Below, in pieces: positions 9,850 to 20,050 of a stretch of DNA of 64,000 bases. Below the pieces are notes generated by a model, which worked only from the letters and a program-made list of their open reading frames with translations, was not told the DNA's origin and searched no databases. The position numbers and the translations under genes are program-made. The stretch is taken from assembly GCA_024707265.1 (NCBI GenBank), contig JANQAB010000010.1:744001-808000 (forward strand), in the 5' to 3' direction. Each line of letters begins with the position of its first letter. Positions within the stretch are counted from its first letter, which is position 1. The DNA comes from Sporocytophaga sp. GTDB lineage: Bacteria > Bacteroidota > Bacteroidia > Cytophagales > Cytophagaceae.

Positions 9850-10243
9850 GAAAAACAGGTGAGTCAAAATTTCCCTGAAAGACCAACAATTGATCTCCAC
9901 CTTGGGCAAGACCAAAAAAGCCATCAACTCCAGTTGTTGTAAATCCATTGTCATTCTTCTGGTCGGCCGTATAGGTAATCACAGTCCCTGCCGAAAGCCC
10001 TCTAATTGGCACTATATATTTTATCAAACCTTCACTTCTCCGAAACAAGCCATCCTTAGACCAACCACAGTCAGTAAAGTAAATCACTTCATTTTCGGGC
10101 ACATCTGCTAAAAAGAGAAAGGAGAATTGGTCAGGATTTTCTGAATTGTATTCTATTATAACAACATCTCCGGGATTTAAAGATGCCCGGGTATAAAAGG
10201 GCATAAGAATGCCCATCAAAAACAATAAGAAGCTGGGTTTCAT
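9843..10243 (-). CDS. T9SS-exported protein, N-terminal part with signal peptide (frameshifted)
   Basis: I choose the start at 10243 because MKPSFLLFLMGILMPFYTRA is a good signal peptide, whereas the longer frame from 10294 adds 17 residues in front of it. The exported part (GDVVIIEYNSENPDQFSFLFLADVPENEVIYFTDCGW in outline, then TYTADQ and GGDQLLVFQG) resembles the N-terminal beta-sandwich found in many secreted proteins that begin with 'DIPAGTVIYFTD'-type sequence. The function of that family is not established. Frame is lost at the T7 run, and the rest continues in the 9114-9849 segment. Confidence 0.7.
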
Positions 10244-10532
10244 ATATTTCGCTGATTGAAGTGGCGAAAATAAAGATAAACAATTAACTGTCAAACATTT
10301 TTACTATTATCTTATTAAAAAAATTGTTTTTTTCCTTAATTTCATTGACTTAATCAAAAACTTAAAGCAAAAGATTGATTGGTAAATTGGGCTTGAGTTA
10401 TACAATTCAAATAAATATTTTTACTTTAGCACTAAAAATATTTGAAAAAAAAAGTTACCTTAATTGTCTTTTGAGCATATAGAGGGTAATGAATGAATGT
10501 GAATATTTGAGAAGTTAGAACTTTAATACATT

Positions 10533-12824
10533 ATGATACTAAAAATCAATAACAAAGAACGGATTTTAAATACACCAAGACATTGGTCAGGCTCTGGAAA
10601 ATGTTTAATGTTTATAATTCTGCTGGTATTAAGTATCTGTACGAACAAAGCTTTAGGTCAACAAGTACTTGTAGCCGGAACAACATTTGAACCGCTACCA
10701 GGCAATGAAGGTCGTGCATTTATTGGTGCAAATGAAATAAAACAATATGGATTTCAAACAGGTAGTTTGACTATAACTCCTCCTATTACCCCAAGTGCTG
10801 ATGCAGATGTATTTAATTCTGCTTTCCAATATGGCATCACTGACAACCCTTATAATCTGGATAATGCAAGATATACAAATCTTGCCGCTGCTGCTCGAGA
10901 TTATCAATTAGTTGTTTCTCCTGCCACTACATCTTCGGCTAATATATTAGAATATAAGGTTACAGGTATGACTCCTGGGTCTGAGGTAGAAGTTCGTGTT
11001 ACCTATTGTAACGTAATAAGTACAACATATACAACATGTGGACCTGGAGAAGTAACCTCCTTAAAAGGAATCATCAATCCAGATCAATACAATTTAAATA
11101 ATGGTTTAGAAGGTACTCAAGTAAAAGCAAGCATATGCACCGATCATGTAATTAAAGCTACAGTTGCCGGTCCTAACAACAATTCAAATATTGTAGGAGC
11201 AAACGGTGAAATTGTTTTCCGTTTGAACACTCAACAAACAGGGGCCTGTAAGGCAGTAGCTATTAAAAAGGTAGAAATATATGGTGTACCTAAACCTAAA
11301 GCATTATCTTCTCAGGGAAGTGAAGTTTGCGCAGGAGAACAAATCACCCTTCAATCTCCAATAGACTATAATGGGACCTATCAATGGCAAGTAAAAATCG
11401 GAGCCGGTGCGTGGGGAAATATTCCTGGAGGAACTAACAAAGCTCAATTATATGAAACTCCAGGGGTTGGAAGCTATCAATTCAGAGTAGTTATTACTCC
11501 AATACCTTCGGGGGCAGCTATTACTTCTGACCCTATATCAGTTAATGCAATTACATGCTGCGAAGTAGGAAGCCCTCCTGTACCTGCTTCTCGTCAAACT
11601 GTTTATTACGACAATTTTGGACGACTAGACCTATCTGATAAAACCGGTAAAAGTTATATAGTTTGGGACTACTCAGACGTATTAAATCCAGTGGAAGTTC
11701 CTAAAACTACAACTACACCTTTCAGATGGCCTTTAGTTCCAGCACCTCTAAGTGCCACATTTGAAGGAGTGGCTGGCGAAGCACCTAATGATGGGGAATA
11801 CACCGTTGCTGCATATTTAACAGGTTTCAACTTTCCTGTTAATGGTTATGATGGAGCAAGATTAGGTTGGGCAAACAGAGTGACGGGACCAACTGCTGCA
11901 AACATTGGAAATCCTGATTTAGCCTACGATCATTCCGGACAACCGGATGGAGCTGCTTTATTTCTTAATTGTCCAACATTTACTCAAGGACAAATATTGT
12001 ATTCAAGAACTATTGAAAACCTTTGCTTTGGCAAACAGCTATTCTTTGAATGCTGGATTGCAGTGTTTACAAATGGTCCAAGTCCTTATAATCCTGTCAA
12101 GATTAAGGTCGTATTGACTGACTTAGACAATGCAGCGGGTATTCCAGTTGAAGTGACAGGAACAGCAACGAGACAAGAAGATGGTGGGGGTGTATGGGTA
12201 AGAATTGGAGCACAGATCAATCTCGTAGGAAGCCGACTAAAGATGGACATTATAAATGATCAAAACGTTGCGGCCAATGGAAATGACCTTGTATTAGATG
12301 ATATAAAAATCATGGCTTGTTCTCCACCTGCTATTGACTTATTCTTTGACTTAACTACACTATCGAAATCAACAACTATATGCGCGCCTAACAACTTACC
12401 ACTTTATACTAAGTCTACTAACTTATTAAAGGCCTATTACAATAACAATCCTTTATATTTGTATCAATGGTCTAGAACACCTGAAGACTTTACTTCATGG
12501 ACTAATATGAATGCTACACCTGGTACTCCAGAATTTTACACATTGATAAACGCTCTTTCGACAACGCCATTTACTGGTTTACCCGATGGAGATAAGGTTT
12601 ACTTTAGAGTGATTGCCGCTACTCCAACTATTTTTGCTGCTAAAAACAATTTTCAAGGAGCAGGAAACCATGCTAATTTAAATGATCCATGTAAAAATTA
12701 TTCTGTTTCTCCGGCAATCGAAGCTTATGAACTTTGTCCTCTTCCTATAGAGCTTTTAAGTTTTGCAGCTGTAAGTGATGGGGAAAGAAATAAACTAACC
12801 TGGACAACTTCATGGGAAAAAAAA
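10533..12824 (+). CDS. Large T9SS-secreted surface protein, main part (frameshifted near C-terminus)
   Basis: About 764 aa before the break. A signal peptide lies at residues 25-43 (CLMFIILLVLSICTNKALGQ). The mature protein has immunoglobulin-like segments: one around SSQGSEVCAGEQITLQSP with a YQWQVKIG core, another with YQWSRTPEDF. Between them is a jellyroll-like region (LFFECWIAVFTNG...). The paired beta modules and lack of catalytic motifs suggest an adhesin or structural surface protein. At LTWTTSWEK the frame breaks in an A8 run (12817-12824); the T9SS domain follows in another frame. It stands alone on the plus strand. Confidence 0.75.
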
Positions 12825-13269
12825 CAATGCTTATTTCATTATTGAAAGAAGCGATGACGGAAAAACGTTTAGCCAGGTCGGACGTGTAGCAGGTAATGGA
12901 ACTACAAGTAATCTTGTATCTTATACCTTCTTAGATAATTCACCGCTTTCGGGAACTAATTATTATCGTCTTAAACAAATAGATTATAATGGAGCATATA
13001 GCTTCAGCAAGGTTGTAAGTTTAAATCACTTCACACCGGAAGTAGCTGTTTATCCTAATCCGAATAATGGAGCTTGCACTATCAAAATTTTAACCCCAGC
13101 TGAAGCATACAGCCTTGAAATTACAGACATTCAGGGAAAAGCAATATACAATGCTGCAGGAAATGAGATCCCTGAAAGAATCGAAGTTTCTAACTTAACA
13201 CCTGGATTCTACTTAGTCAGGATAAATCTAGATGGTCAAACAGTATCCAAAAAACTAATAGTGTACTAG
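12817..13269 (+). CDS. T9SS sorting domain belonging to the 10533 gene (frameshifted tail)
   Basis: Removing one A from the A8 run gives EKNNAYFIIERSDDGKTF and then an open frame to the TAG at 13267. This tail contains the usual FN3-like pre-sorting region (IERSxDGKxFSQVGRVAGNG, YYRLKQIDYNG) and a classic type A sorting domain: VYPNPNNGACTIKI, LEITDIQGKAIY, and the ending KKLIVY. It is too clear to be chance, so the gene is one unit of about 911 aa. No start codon of its own is needed. Confidence 0.85.
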   Translation, partial: KKNNAYFIIERSDDGKTFSQVGRVAGNGTTSNLVSYTFLDNSPLSGTNYYRLKQIDYNGAYSFSKVVSLNHFTPEVAVYPNPNNGACTIKILTPAEAYSLEITDIQGKAIYNAAGNEIPERIEVSNLTPGFYLVRINLDGQTVSKKLIVY

Positions 13270-13293
13270 TCTTTTCAAATGAGAAGCACTTTT

Positions 13294-13332
13294 AAAAAGA
13301 GGCTAACTTATCGGTTAGCCTCTTTTTATTTT
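13294..13332 (+). terminator. Strong intrinsic terminator
   Basis: Perfect 14-base stem (13294-13307 with 13314-13327) around a six-base TTATCG loop, ending in a T-rich run. It lies 25 bases after the stop of the T9SS surface protein gene. The A-rich left arm would also let it work for minus-strand transcripts. Confidence 0.9.
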
Positions 13333-13430
13333 TATAGATATTATAAATTAACAGAGTAAGTAATTCAGAACTGTGGTAAATGATAAAAAGGCGATACAAT
13401 AAAGAACCCGATCAGAAGATTATCAATTTT

Positions 13431-13448
13431 ACACCTAGGATTAGGTGT
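13431..13448 (-). terminator. Hairpin downstream of permease gene
   Basis: Seven-base perfect stem ACACCTA/TAGGTGT with a four-base loop, 25 bases past the permease stop. On the minus strand only AAAATTGAT follows, without a clean T run, so a weak terminator at best. Confidence 0.35.
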
Positions 13449-13473
13449 CACTTTGATCTATAATTAAAACCAT

Positions 13474-14832
13474 TTAAGATTTAACTCCTATGACTTTTGA
13501 ATAGAAATACCTCCCTGCGTATATAACAAACAATACTAAAAATATCCCAGCCGCTACTGGCAAACTAAAGCTCAAAATAATAAAACTTAAAAATGATATA
13601 ACTAAAGCTACTATTGAATAAAATGTAGATATTGTTTTATTAAAATCACTATGCGTATAATTTAGGTCAGATTCAAGAGTAAGTCCTTCAGGATTTTTTA
13701 AAAACCCTCTCCCCCATCGTAGCTTCAAAAGACTCAGACTAATTGCAAAATACATACATACTGCACCTAATACTGATAACTCTATAAGAAATGATGTCTG
13801 GCTTCCCCAAATAGCCATGAGGCACACACAATATATTATAATTGTAGCCATCAGCCGCTTTTGTTTATTCTTAAGCGAAGTACCTTTAAAAAAGTATTCC
13901 AGTTGCATTGTCGCTGCGAGCGAAACACCCTGAAGGGAAGCGATCAGACCAAATAATCCGATAAAGGTAAAAATCTTCACAATCTGTGAATTTGCAGGAA
14001 GTATCATTGCCAATGAAGCGGGCATAGGATGACTGTCTTTACTAATAATAAGCCAATTCTCCTCAGTCCATTTGATTCCTGCTCCTGTCAGTAAAAGGAT
14101 TAAAACGGCCAGTAAAAGTAATGTCCAGAAGGAGGTGAAATATCCGAGAGAAATATGCTTCTTAAAGTTATCTTTTCGGACTTTATTGGTAAACAAAGAT
14201 ATTCCCTCAATAGCAAGAAACATCCAGATCGCAAAAGGCAGTGCTTTGCTGATAGAATGAAGGTCTGTCCTACCATAATTATTTCCCATAAGATTAGTTA
14301 CATCGAAATAAGGAATAACTCCTGCCTGGTATATCATTAACTCTACTAATGCCAGCAATGTAAGAATGATAGCAAAAAGCACACTGAGTGTTAAGTCAAA
14401 AATATTTAAAAGACAGAATACTGTAAGGAAACCTGTAGCAATATAAGGTGCAGCGCCAAGTTTGTCATTTAGAAACCCGATATACTCCCCTATTGAGTTT
14501 GCAATAGCTGGTGTTGCAAATAAAAACTCTACTAATATTGCTAATGATATAAACTCTCCCCAGGACTTTCCAAATGCATTTTTGACATAGATGTGTGGGC
14601 CGGATGCTAAAGGGTAAACGCAGGCAAGTTCAACAAGACAATTCACCAGAGCGTAATACATCATTGCTGAAATTCCGAATGGGATAAAAAATGTTAATGG
14701 ACCGGTATATCCCCATCCGATATTCCATCCGAATGACTCTCCTGATATTACAAGACTCACCCCAATTGCCCATAAAGAGAACGCTCCGACTTTACCATTA
14801 TCAGAACCTTTTGCACTATCAATTCTTCCCAT
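13474..14832 (-). CDS. APC-superfamily amino acid/ethanolamine-type permease
   Basis: 452 aa integral membrane protein with about twelve hydrophobic segments. The N-terminus (GAFSLWAIGVSLVISGESFGWNIGWG) and the GIGxxISG-like first helix resemble the ethanolamine permease branch of the amino acid-polyamine-organocation family (SGEYFGWN is characteristic). Further helices include SAMMYYALVNCLVELACVYP and LAMILPANSQIVKIFTFIGLFGLIASLQG. The substrate is not certain: ethanolamine or an amino acid. A T9SS-type protein gene lies 14 bases upstream on the same strand and is probably in the same transcript. Confidence 0.82.
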   Translation of the reverse strand: MGRIDSAKGSDNGKVGAFSLWAIGVSLVISGESFGWNIGWGYTGPLTFFIPFGISAMMYYALVNCLVELACVYPLASGPHIYVKNAFGKSWGEFISLAILVEFLFATPAIANSIGEYIGFLNDKLGAAPYIATGFLTVFCLLNIFDLTLSVLFAIILTLLALVELMIYQAGVIPYFDVTNLMGNNYGRTDLHSISKALPFAIWMFLAIEGISLFTNKVRKDNFKKHISLGYFTSFWTLLLLAVLILLLTGAGIKWTEENWLIISKDSHPMPASLAMILPANSQIVKIFTFIGLFGLIASLQGVSLAATMQLEYFFKGTSLKNKQKRLMATIIIYCVCLMAIWGSQTSFLIELSVLGAVCMYFAISLSLLKLRWGRGFLKNPEGLTLESDLNYTHSDFNKTISTFYSIVALVISFLSFIILSFSLPVAAGIFLVLFVIYAGRYFYSKVIGVKS

Positions 14833-14846
14833 AATTTATTCAATGC

Positions 14847-15947
14847 TTAACGACCAACAAAGAACTTCTCGAATGAAGTATAGTTCAGCTTAGTATCTCT
14901 AATGTATGCAGCATAAATCCCGGCAGGCCAGCCATTAGTAGTTATCGGTGATGTAGTTCCCTGAAACATTAACTTTCCTGATATGTCATAAACTGATACT
15001 TGAAATTCATCAGATTCTGACAAGAAGATCAGATTGTTATCAGAGCCATAAAAGATATTTTTTTTCTTTTCAATAGATGATATATCAGTCAAGAGTTCAG
15101 AAAGATTTACCCTAAAGAGACTGGCTGACAATACTGATGATGTTTCATTGCTCAGAAAATAATAATCCCCATATCGACAAATACCTTCTATCTGGATACC
15201 AGCTGAATTATTAATAGCAAATCTATTTAATAATTCAGCTTTATCTTGTTCAAAGTAAACCGTGCATAAAAAGCTTTCTGAAAGAGAATAACCTGCCAAT
15301 ATCAGGCTTTTATCAATGGCATTGTATGTTGCACAAGTAACAAGTCCGTTTACATTCAGGCTGTCCGTTCTGATTGCCTGATGCTTGCCGGGGAGGGAAG
15401 GTAGTTTATATATATTCGTTTTAAAATTTCCCCAATTTTTAGTGAATACATAAATATGACCTTCAGCTACTATAAATGATTCCGCATCATAATTGGTTGT
15501 ATAAAGAGCAGGTGAAAAAGTTTTCTGATCATCATAAATGAAATTGATTGTATCTGCCTGGATATTTTCTGAAGACAATAGCTGCTCTCTGGAAACCCTG
15601 TAAATACGTAAGTTTTTGCGATCACCTCTGTTATTTCCAAAATCACCAATGTAAATAAAATGATCATCCGAACTTAAATCTTCCCAATCATTATTGGAAG
15701 CATTGGTCACCACAATTTTTCTCTTCACAGCTCCTGAAACTGTATCAAGCTCATACAATTCAGCCTTATTTCCGGAATCATTGTGCGTAAATATTCTTCC
15801 ATCTACATTCAAAAGCCCGGAGGTTTCCGCTACCTCTTGGCCTAATGATGTAACTTTAGTCAGAGATAAATTCTGAGCAGTAAGTTCATTTACAGACAAA
15901 GTAAACAGAGTGCAAAACACGAAATAAAATATAACCAAGATCCTCAT
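14847..15947 (-). CDS. Secreted T9SS-type protein, probable beta-propeller, unknown function
   Basis: 366 aa. A signal peptide (ILVIFYFVFCTLFTLSVNELTAQ) is followed by repeated beta-strand blocks such as GRIFTHNDSGNKAELYELD, NNDWEDLSSDDHFIYIGDFGNN and VFTKNWGNFKTNIYKLP. This pattern suggests a beta-propeller and recurs in uncharacterised secreted Bacteroidota proteins. The C-terminus (DEFQVSVYDISGKLMFQG, WPAGIYAAYI, FEKFFVGR) is a T9SS sorting domain. It is the first gene of a pair with the APC permease, 14 bases apart, which hints at nutrient sensing or uptake, but that is only context. Confidence 0.68.
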   Translation of the reverse strand: MRILVIFYFVFCTLFTLSVNELTAQNLSLTKVTSLGQEVAETSGLLNVDGRIFTHNDSGNKAELYELDTVSGAVKRKIVVTNASNNDWEDLSSDDHFIYIGDFGNNRGDRKNLRIYRVSREQLLSSENIQADTINFIYDDQKTFSPALYTTNYDAESFIVAEGHIYVFTKNWGNFKTNIYKLPSLPGKHQAIRTDSLNVNGLVTCATYNAIDKSLILAGYSLSESFLCTVYFEQDKAELLNRFAINNSAGIQIEGICRYGDYYFLSNETSSVLSASLFRVNLSELLTDISSIEKKKNIFYGSDNNLIFLSESDEFQVSVYDISGKLMFQGTTSPITTNGWPAGIYAAYIRDTKLNYTSFEKFFVGR

Positions 15948-16084
15948 AATCCTAAGATAATGATTTCCTATTCAAATTATTTCTATTAATCCAATTACTA
16001 TTAGAGATTTCAATAGTTATTTCAATAAAACAGTATGTAAATATCCAACCTGAGTGTTCCTCTTATTTAAGTATAAAAATAAAT

Positions 16085-16131
16085 GGAAAAAAATGCAGAG
16101 CTTGATATATCAGGACTATATCAGGCTCTGC
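16085..16131 (-). terminator. Intrinsic terminator after the 931-aa surface protein
   Basis: Fifteen-base stem with one wobble (GCAGAGCTTGATATA with TATATCAGGCTCTGC, 16095-16131) followed on the minus strand by ATTTTTTTCC. It is 27 bases beyond the stop codon. Confidence 0.88.
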
Positions 16132-16157
16132 CTTGATTGCACTTTGTTTTATAAAAA

Positions 16158-18899
16158 TTAATAGACCAGGATTTTCTTCACATATACCGAATTGAATGTG
16201 TAAAATCTTGCGAAGTAAATTCCGCTTTCAACGCCTTCTATTGAAATCTCTGAAGGAGCTGAAGAATCAAACACCATAATTACCTTTCCTGTTGCATCCG
16301 ATATTTCAAGATGATCAAAAGTTTCTGATAAAAATTTCACAAAGAACTTTCCATTATTGGGGTTTGGGAATATCTCCCATTGAGGTACATTATTCCTGAT
16401 GTGAATAACAGAGCTGAACATATACCTACCATTAACATCAACCTGCCTGATTCTGTAGTAATAAGCATCCGAATTTACTCTATTATCTGAAAAATAATAT
16501 TCATTGATAGAAGAAGAATTGCCAATCCCTTTCACTACTCCCACTGGTTCAAAGTCTTTGCCATTACTGCTTCTCTCTATGATGAAACGATGGTTGTTTA
16601 TTTCACTTAAAGTAGACCATAAAAGCACATTTCTACCGTTTTCATGTTGCCCATTAAATAACAGAAAGGTAACTGGCAGTATACTGAAAGAGTAGCTGAT
16701 CTCATAAATTTCCTGACAATTACCAGAAGCAGCATAGTTACGAACAGCATAAAATATAAGTCCCGATGCTGACGGATCAAAAACATCCCCTGATTTTAAC
16801 CTGTTATAAAATTCATCCCTTAAATCATACTCCATTATATCAGCAGGATTTACACCATTGTTAATTAAGGCCAGCCTTAAATGTTTGATCACTTCTTCAG
16901 TCATGTATGCCGACGCGTCAAAAGGACCAAGTTTCTTTATTAGTGAATTACCCAATTGCGCATCAAATATAAGGACCTTTGTTTCTGAGCCTATTCCACA
17001 ATCATTTGCATTGCTTTTGCTTTGCAATACACCTGAGCTTATTGTTTTATAATCAATATAAGCAGTATTCGTTATGGACCTCTTACATTGCACATCCCAC
17101 AATTCTATTCCTGATGTATAATCTTTAATTCTTACTTTAAAGCTTATATCTATTGAATCACCAGGTTTAATACTTTGAGTTACTGAGATTCTTAATTTAT
17201 TATCTGCTGAAGATAACAAGCTGATACCGGCAGGACTTGTAGCTATTCCACTTTCATAGGATGTTGACGTAAGAGATCCAGCAACAAAGTCAGTGGCTAT
17301 ATCAAGAGTATCATAAATCATATCGCCACCTAAAGATTTATCATTGCCTTCATTTTTAATCCTTAATAAATAAGTGATATCGGAATCCAAACCAGTAGAA
17401 TTTTTATCCGCTGATTTTGTCATAATGAGCTTGGGTTGCAATCGCTCGATTGCAATATAAGCAAGGAAAGGATTGGTGGAACCTTGGGGTCCTGCATTCA
17501 CTGTTAAAGTAGCCTGAGTTGCACCGGGTGCAACTGCTCCATCCGGTAGCTTTATATGATGAGCATCTAAACCGAGCGTATTGGGGTTGGAGGGCAACCT
17601 TATAATTTCATTTCCATTCTTGCCGTTTTTTTCACTGAAGCTGCTGATGTGAGAACTAGATATACCATCATAGACAGAAGCCCAGTTAGCATCAAACAAC
17701 GGTGTATTGCACCCATCTTTGTTGTCAGAACCATTACTGTTTGCTGGATATCCGTTAGAAGTCCACAATTTATACAAAGGCTGATCCGTTTTATAAGGGT
17801 TGATATCAAAAGGAGTTCCGCCATTATTTGTCTGAAAGCCCAAACCCTCCGGAGCCACTTTTCCTATCTGAGCCGCAAGATTTTCGCCATCTAAAACAGC
17901 AAATCCCACATAAGATTTAAAATTATTTGTTGCAGGAGCCTGTAACCCGGATAAAACAAATTTTTGAGAATTCCCTTTATCAACGCTTTCTAAACCATCC
18001 CAAAGCGATATTAATCTCGGTGGACTTAAAGGAGATCTGAATACAACTGTCAGTACCCATCCGCTGCATGAGCCGCCGGAACTTTCATTTGGATAAGACT
18101 GGATATTTCCGACCCAAAACTGTCCGCTTCCCACACCCTGAACAAGGTTTGTTACATCAGCAACACACAAGTATCTTTTCGCATCAATTCTCACATTTGC
18201 TGCAGGGGCAGTAACATTCACATAATTACCCCCCGGAATTTTAAATTTTACTGTAGGATACGTTGCTGAATTTGTGTTGAAGATATCACCTGAACCATTA
18301 TAACTATTGGTGGGAGTATATAGTGTAATATTATTATTAGATCCTTTTAGGCTTCCTGTCCAGTATAGGTATGCTGCTTCAATCTCTGAACAGGGAGACA
18401 TCTCCAGTTCTGCCATGGAGGAACTAAAAGTCGTTAAATCATTGTCATAATCTGCATAGGTCATGCTGACAAATACATCTGCTAATTTAGAAGAACTTCC
18501 ATATCGCACAGGACAGGAACTATTAGGATTTTGGGTTGTCATGCCAATGGTACAAGGGCTATTTACATCAGGGCAATAAGTGGCTTGACTGGTAAGGCCT
18601 GACAATTTAACGAAAGGATTTCCTTCTTTATATACGTTATTTATATTTAACATTTTACCACTCATCAGCATTGTAGAATGCTTTATAACGCTGTCTGCTT
18701 TTATTTTACTTAAAGCTGCCTGAGCAGGATCAAGATATACAGCTTCAAGGTTTGGAGCCGCTATCATTTTTATATCATACGGTCCATCCCAGGTTTTTCT
18801 TTGAATGAATGGGAATTGTGCACATACAGGAAACTGAACAATGACATTTATAGCTAAAGTCAAAAACAATACAGAATTACCTGACAAAATCCTTTTCAT
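16158..18899 (-). CDS. T9SS-secreted protein with DUF11-like repeat
   Basis: 913 aa from the chosen start. The frame is open 18 codons further (to 18953), but MKRILSGNSVLFLTLAINVI at 18899 is a standard signal peptide start. The first 500 residues are beta-rich and cysteine-containing (CPDVNSPCTIG, SSGGSCSGWVLTVVF). Around residues 510-640 comes a DUF11/isopeptide-type module (LIMTKSADKNSTGLDSDITY). Near 770 a pre-sorting FN3-like region (FIIERSSNGKDFEPVGVV) leads to a T9SS domain (WEIFPNPNNGKFFVKF ... VKKILVY). Probably a large cell-surface adhesin; no enzymatic motif is visible. Confidence 0.78.
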   Translation of the reverse strand: MKRILSGNSVLFLTLAINVIVQFPVCAQFPFIQRKTWDGPYDIKMIAAPNLEAVYLDPAQAALSKIKADSVIKHSTMLMSGKMLNINNVYKEGNPFVKLSGLTSQATYCPDVNSPCTIGMTTQNPNSSCPVRYGSSSKLADVFVSMTYADYDNDLTTFSSSMAELEMSPCSEIEAAYLYWTGSLKGSNNNITLYTPTNSYNGSGDIFNTNSATYPTVKFKIPGGNYVNVTAPAANVRIDAKRYLCVADVTNLVQGVGSGQFWVGNIQSYPNESSGGSCSGWVLTVVFRSPLSPPRLISLWDGLESVDKGNSQKFVLSGLQAPATNNFKSYVGFAVLDGENLAAQIGKVAPEGLGFQTNNGGTPFDINPYKTDQPLYKLWTSNGYPANSNGSDNKDGCNTPLFDANWASVYDGISSSHISSFSEKNGKNGNEIIRLPSNPNTLGLDAHHIKLPDGAVAPGATQATLTVNAGPQGSTNPFLAYIAIERLQPKLIMTKSADKNSTGLDSDITYLLRIKNEGNDKSLGGDMIYDTLDIATDFVAGSLTSTSYESGIATSPAGISLLSSADNKLRISVTQSIKPGDSIDISFKVRIKDYTSGIELWDVQCKRSITNTAYIDYKTISSGVLQSKSNANDCGIGSETKVLIFDAQLGNSLIKKLGPFDASAYMTEEVIKHLRLALINNGVNPADIMEYDLRDEFYNRLKSGDVFDPSASGLIFYAVRNYAASGNCQEIYEISYSFSILPVTFLLFNGQHENGRNVLLWSTLSEINNHRFIIERSSNGKDFEPVGVVKGIGNSSSINEYYFSDNRVNSDAYYYRIRQVDVNGRYMFSSVIHIRNNVPQWEIFPNPNNGKFFVKFLSETFDHLEISDATGKVIMVFDSSAPSEISIEGVESGIYFARFYTFNSVYVKKILVY

Positions 18900-19021
18900 A
18901 TAATATCTGGAAGTATTTAAAGTTAGGACATTACACATTCCACTATAAATCAAATGGATGTGCTTTATACCTCATTAAATACATACCTAATTTGGGCAGG
19001 TAACGAAATTTTTAAAAAAAA

Positions 19022-19070
19022 TTCAGAAAAAAATAATAGCAGGTGCATCTGAGCTTATCGCATGCACCTG
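19022..19070 (-). terminator. Intrinsic terminator after aldo/keto reductase
   Basis: Nine-base perfect stem CAGGTGCAT/ATGCACCTG (19040-19048 with 19062-19070) followed on the minus strand by a run ending in TTTTTTTC. It is 20 bases after the stop of the reductase gene. Confidence 0.88.
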
Positions 19071-19090
19071 TTTATTTATAAATAAGTTTT

Positions 19091-19939
19091 CTAAGCCAAC
19101 CTATTAAGAAGATCCATATCCTCATCTGATAGCATTATATTTACCGCTTTATAATTTTCTTCCAGATGCTTTACTTTTGAAGTACCCGGTATCAGCAATA
19201 TATTGGGTGAATGGTGAAGCAACCAGGCCAAAGCTATCTGATGAGCGCTAGCATTATACTTAGCCCCTGTTTTATTTAGTACCTCAATGGTATTGATATT
19301 ACCCGCATTCAGAGGATACCAGGGGATAAATGCTATGTTATTCTGTTCACAATATTTTAATTCTGTTTCCCAGGTGCGATTGTCAATGCTATACTTGTTC
19401 TGAACAGAGACAATCTTTACATATTGCTGAGCTTTTATTATATCCTGCTTACTGACTTCAGACAAACCAATATGTCTGATTAAACCCTCTTCCTGTGCCT
19501 TTTTTAAGAAAGCCAAACTATCCTCAAATGGTACAGTTGGATCAATCCTGTGAAGTTGATACAGATCGATTCTATCAAGCTTTAAACGCTTTAAGCTGCC
19601 TTCCAGCGCTTTCTTCAGGTGATCAGGATGTGAATTAACCGGCCATTGATTAGGTCCTGTTCTGGTCAGACCACCTTTAGTTGCAATAATTAAATCCTTT
19701 GGATAGGGAAACAACGCTTCAGCTATTAACTCTTCAGATACGTTTGGTCCATAACTATCTGCAGTATCAATAAAATTAATACCCAATTCAACAGTTTTTT
19801 TTAAAACACGTATTGCTTCATCCTTATCAGCCGGAGGGCCCCATATCCCCTCTCCTGTAATCCTCATGGCGCCGAAGCCCATCCTGTTAACAATAAGATT
19901 CCCTCCAATAGAGAAATTTGAATTTGAATAAGACTTCAT
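19091..19939 (-). CDS. Aldo/keto reductase
   Basis: 282 aa NADPH-dependent oxidoreductase with a TIM-barrel fold. The full catalytic tetrad is visible: D58 and Y63 in FIDTADSYGPN, K88 in IIATKGG and H130 in DLYQLHRID. The C-terminal cofactor part has the HHSPNILLIPGTSKVKHLEEN motif. It resembles the YakC/Tas-like AKR group that reduces small aldehydes or ketones; the natural substrate cannot be told. It is monocistronic, with a strong terminator downstream and a divergent gene upstream. Confidence 0.9.
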   Translation of the reverse strand: MKSYSNSNFSIGGNLIVNRMGFGAMRITGEGIWGPPADKDEAIRVLKKTVELGINFIDTADSYGPNVSEELIAEALFPYPKDLIIATKGGLTRTGPNQWPVNSHPDHLKKALEGSLKRLKLDRIDLYQLHRIDPTVPFEDSLAFLKKAQEEGLIRHIGLSEVSKQDIIKAQQYVKIVSVQNKYSIDNRTWETELKYCEQNNIAFIPWYPLNAGNINTIEVLNKTGAKYNASAHQIALAWLLHHSPNILLIPGTSKVKHLEENYKAVNIMLSDEDMDLLNRLA

Positions 19940-20050
19940 ATTTTATATGGTTGAGGTTCTTCAAACACTATAATTCATTAAAGATTATTAATTCTTTTTA
20001 AGCAACAAAAAACCAGCCCTCAGGTTTAAAATTATCTAACGCAAAAATGA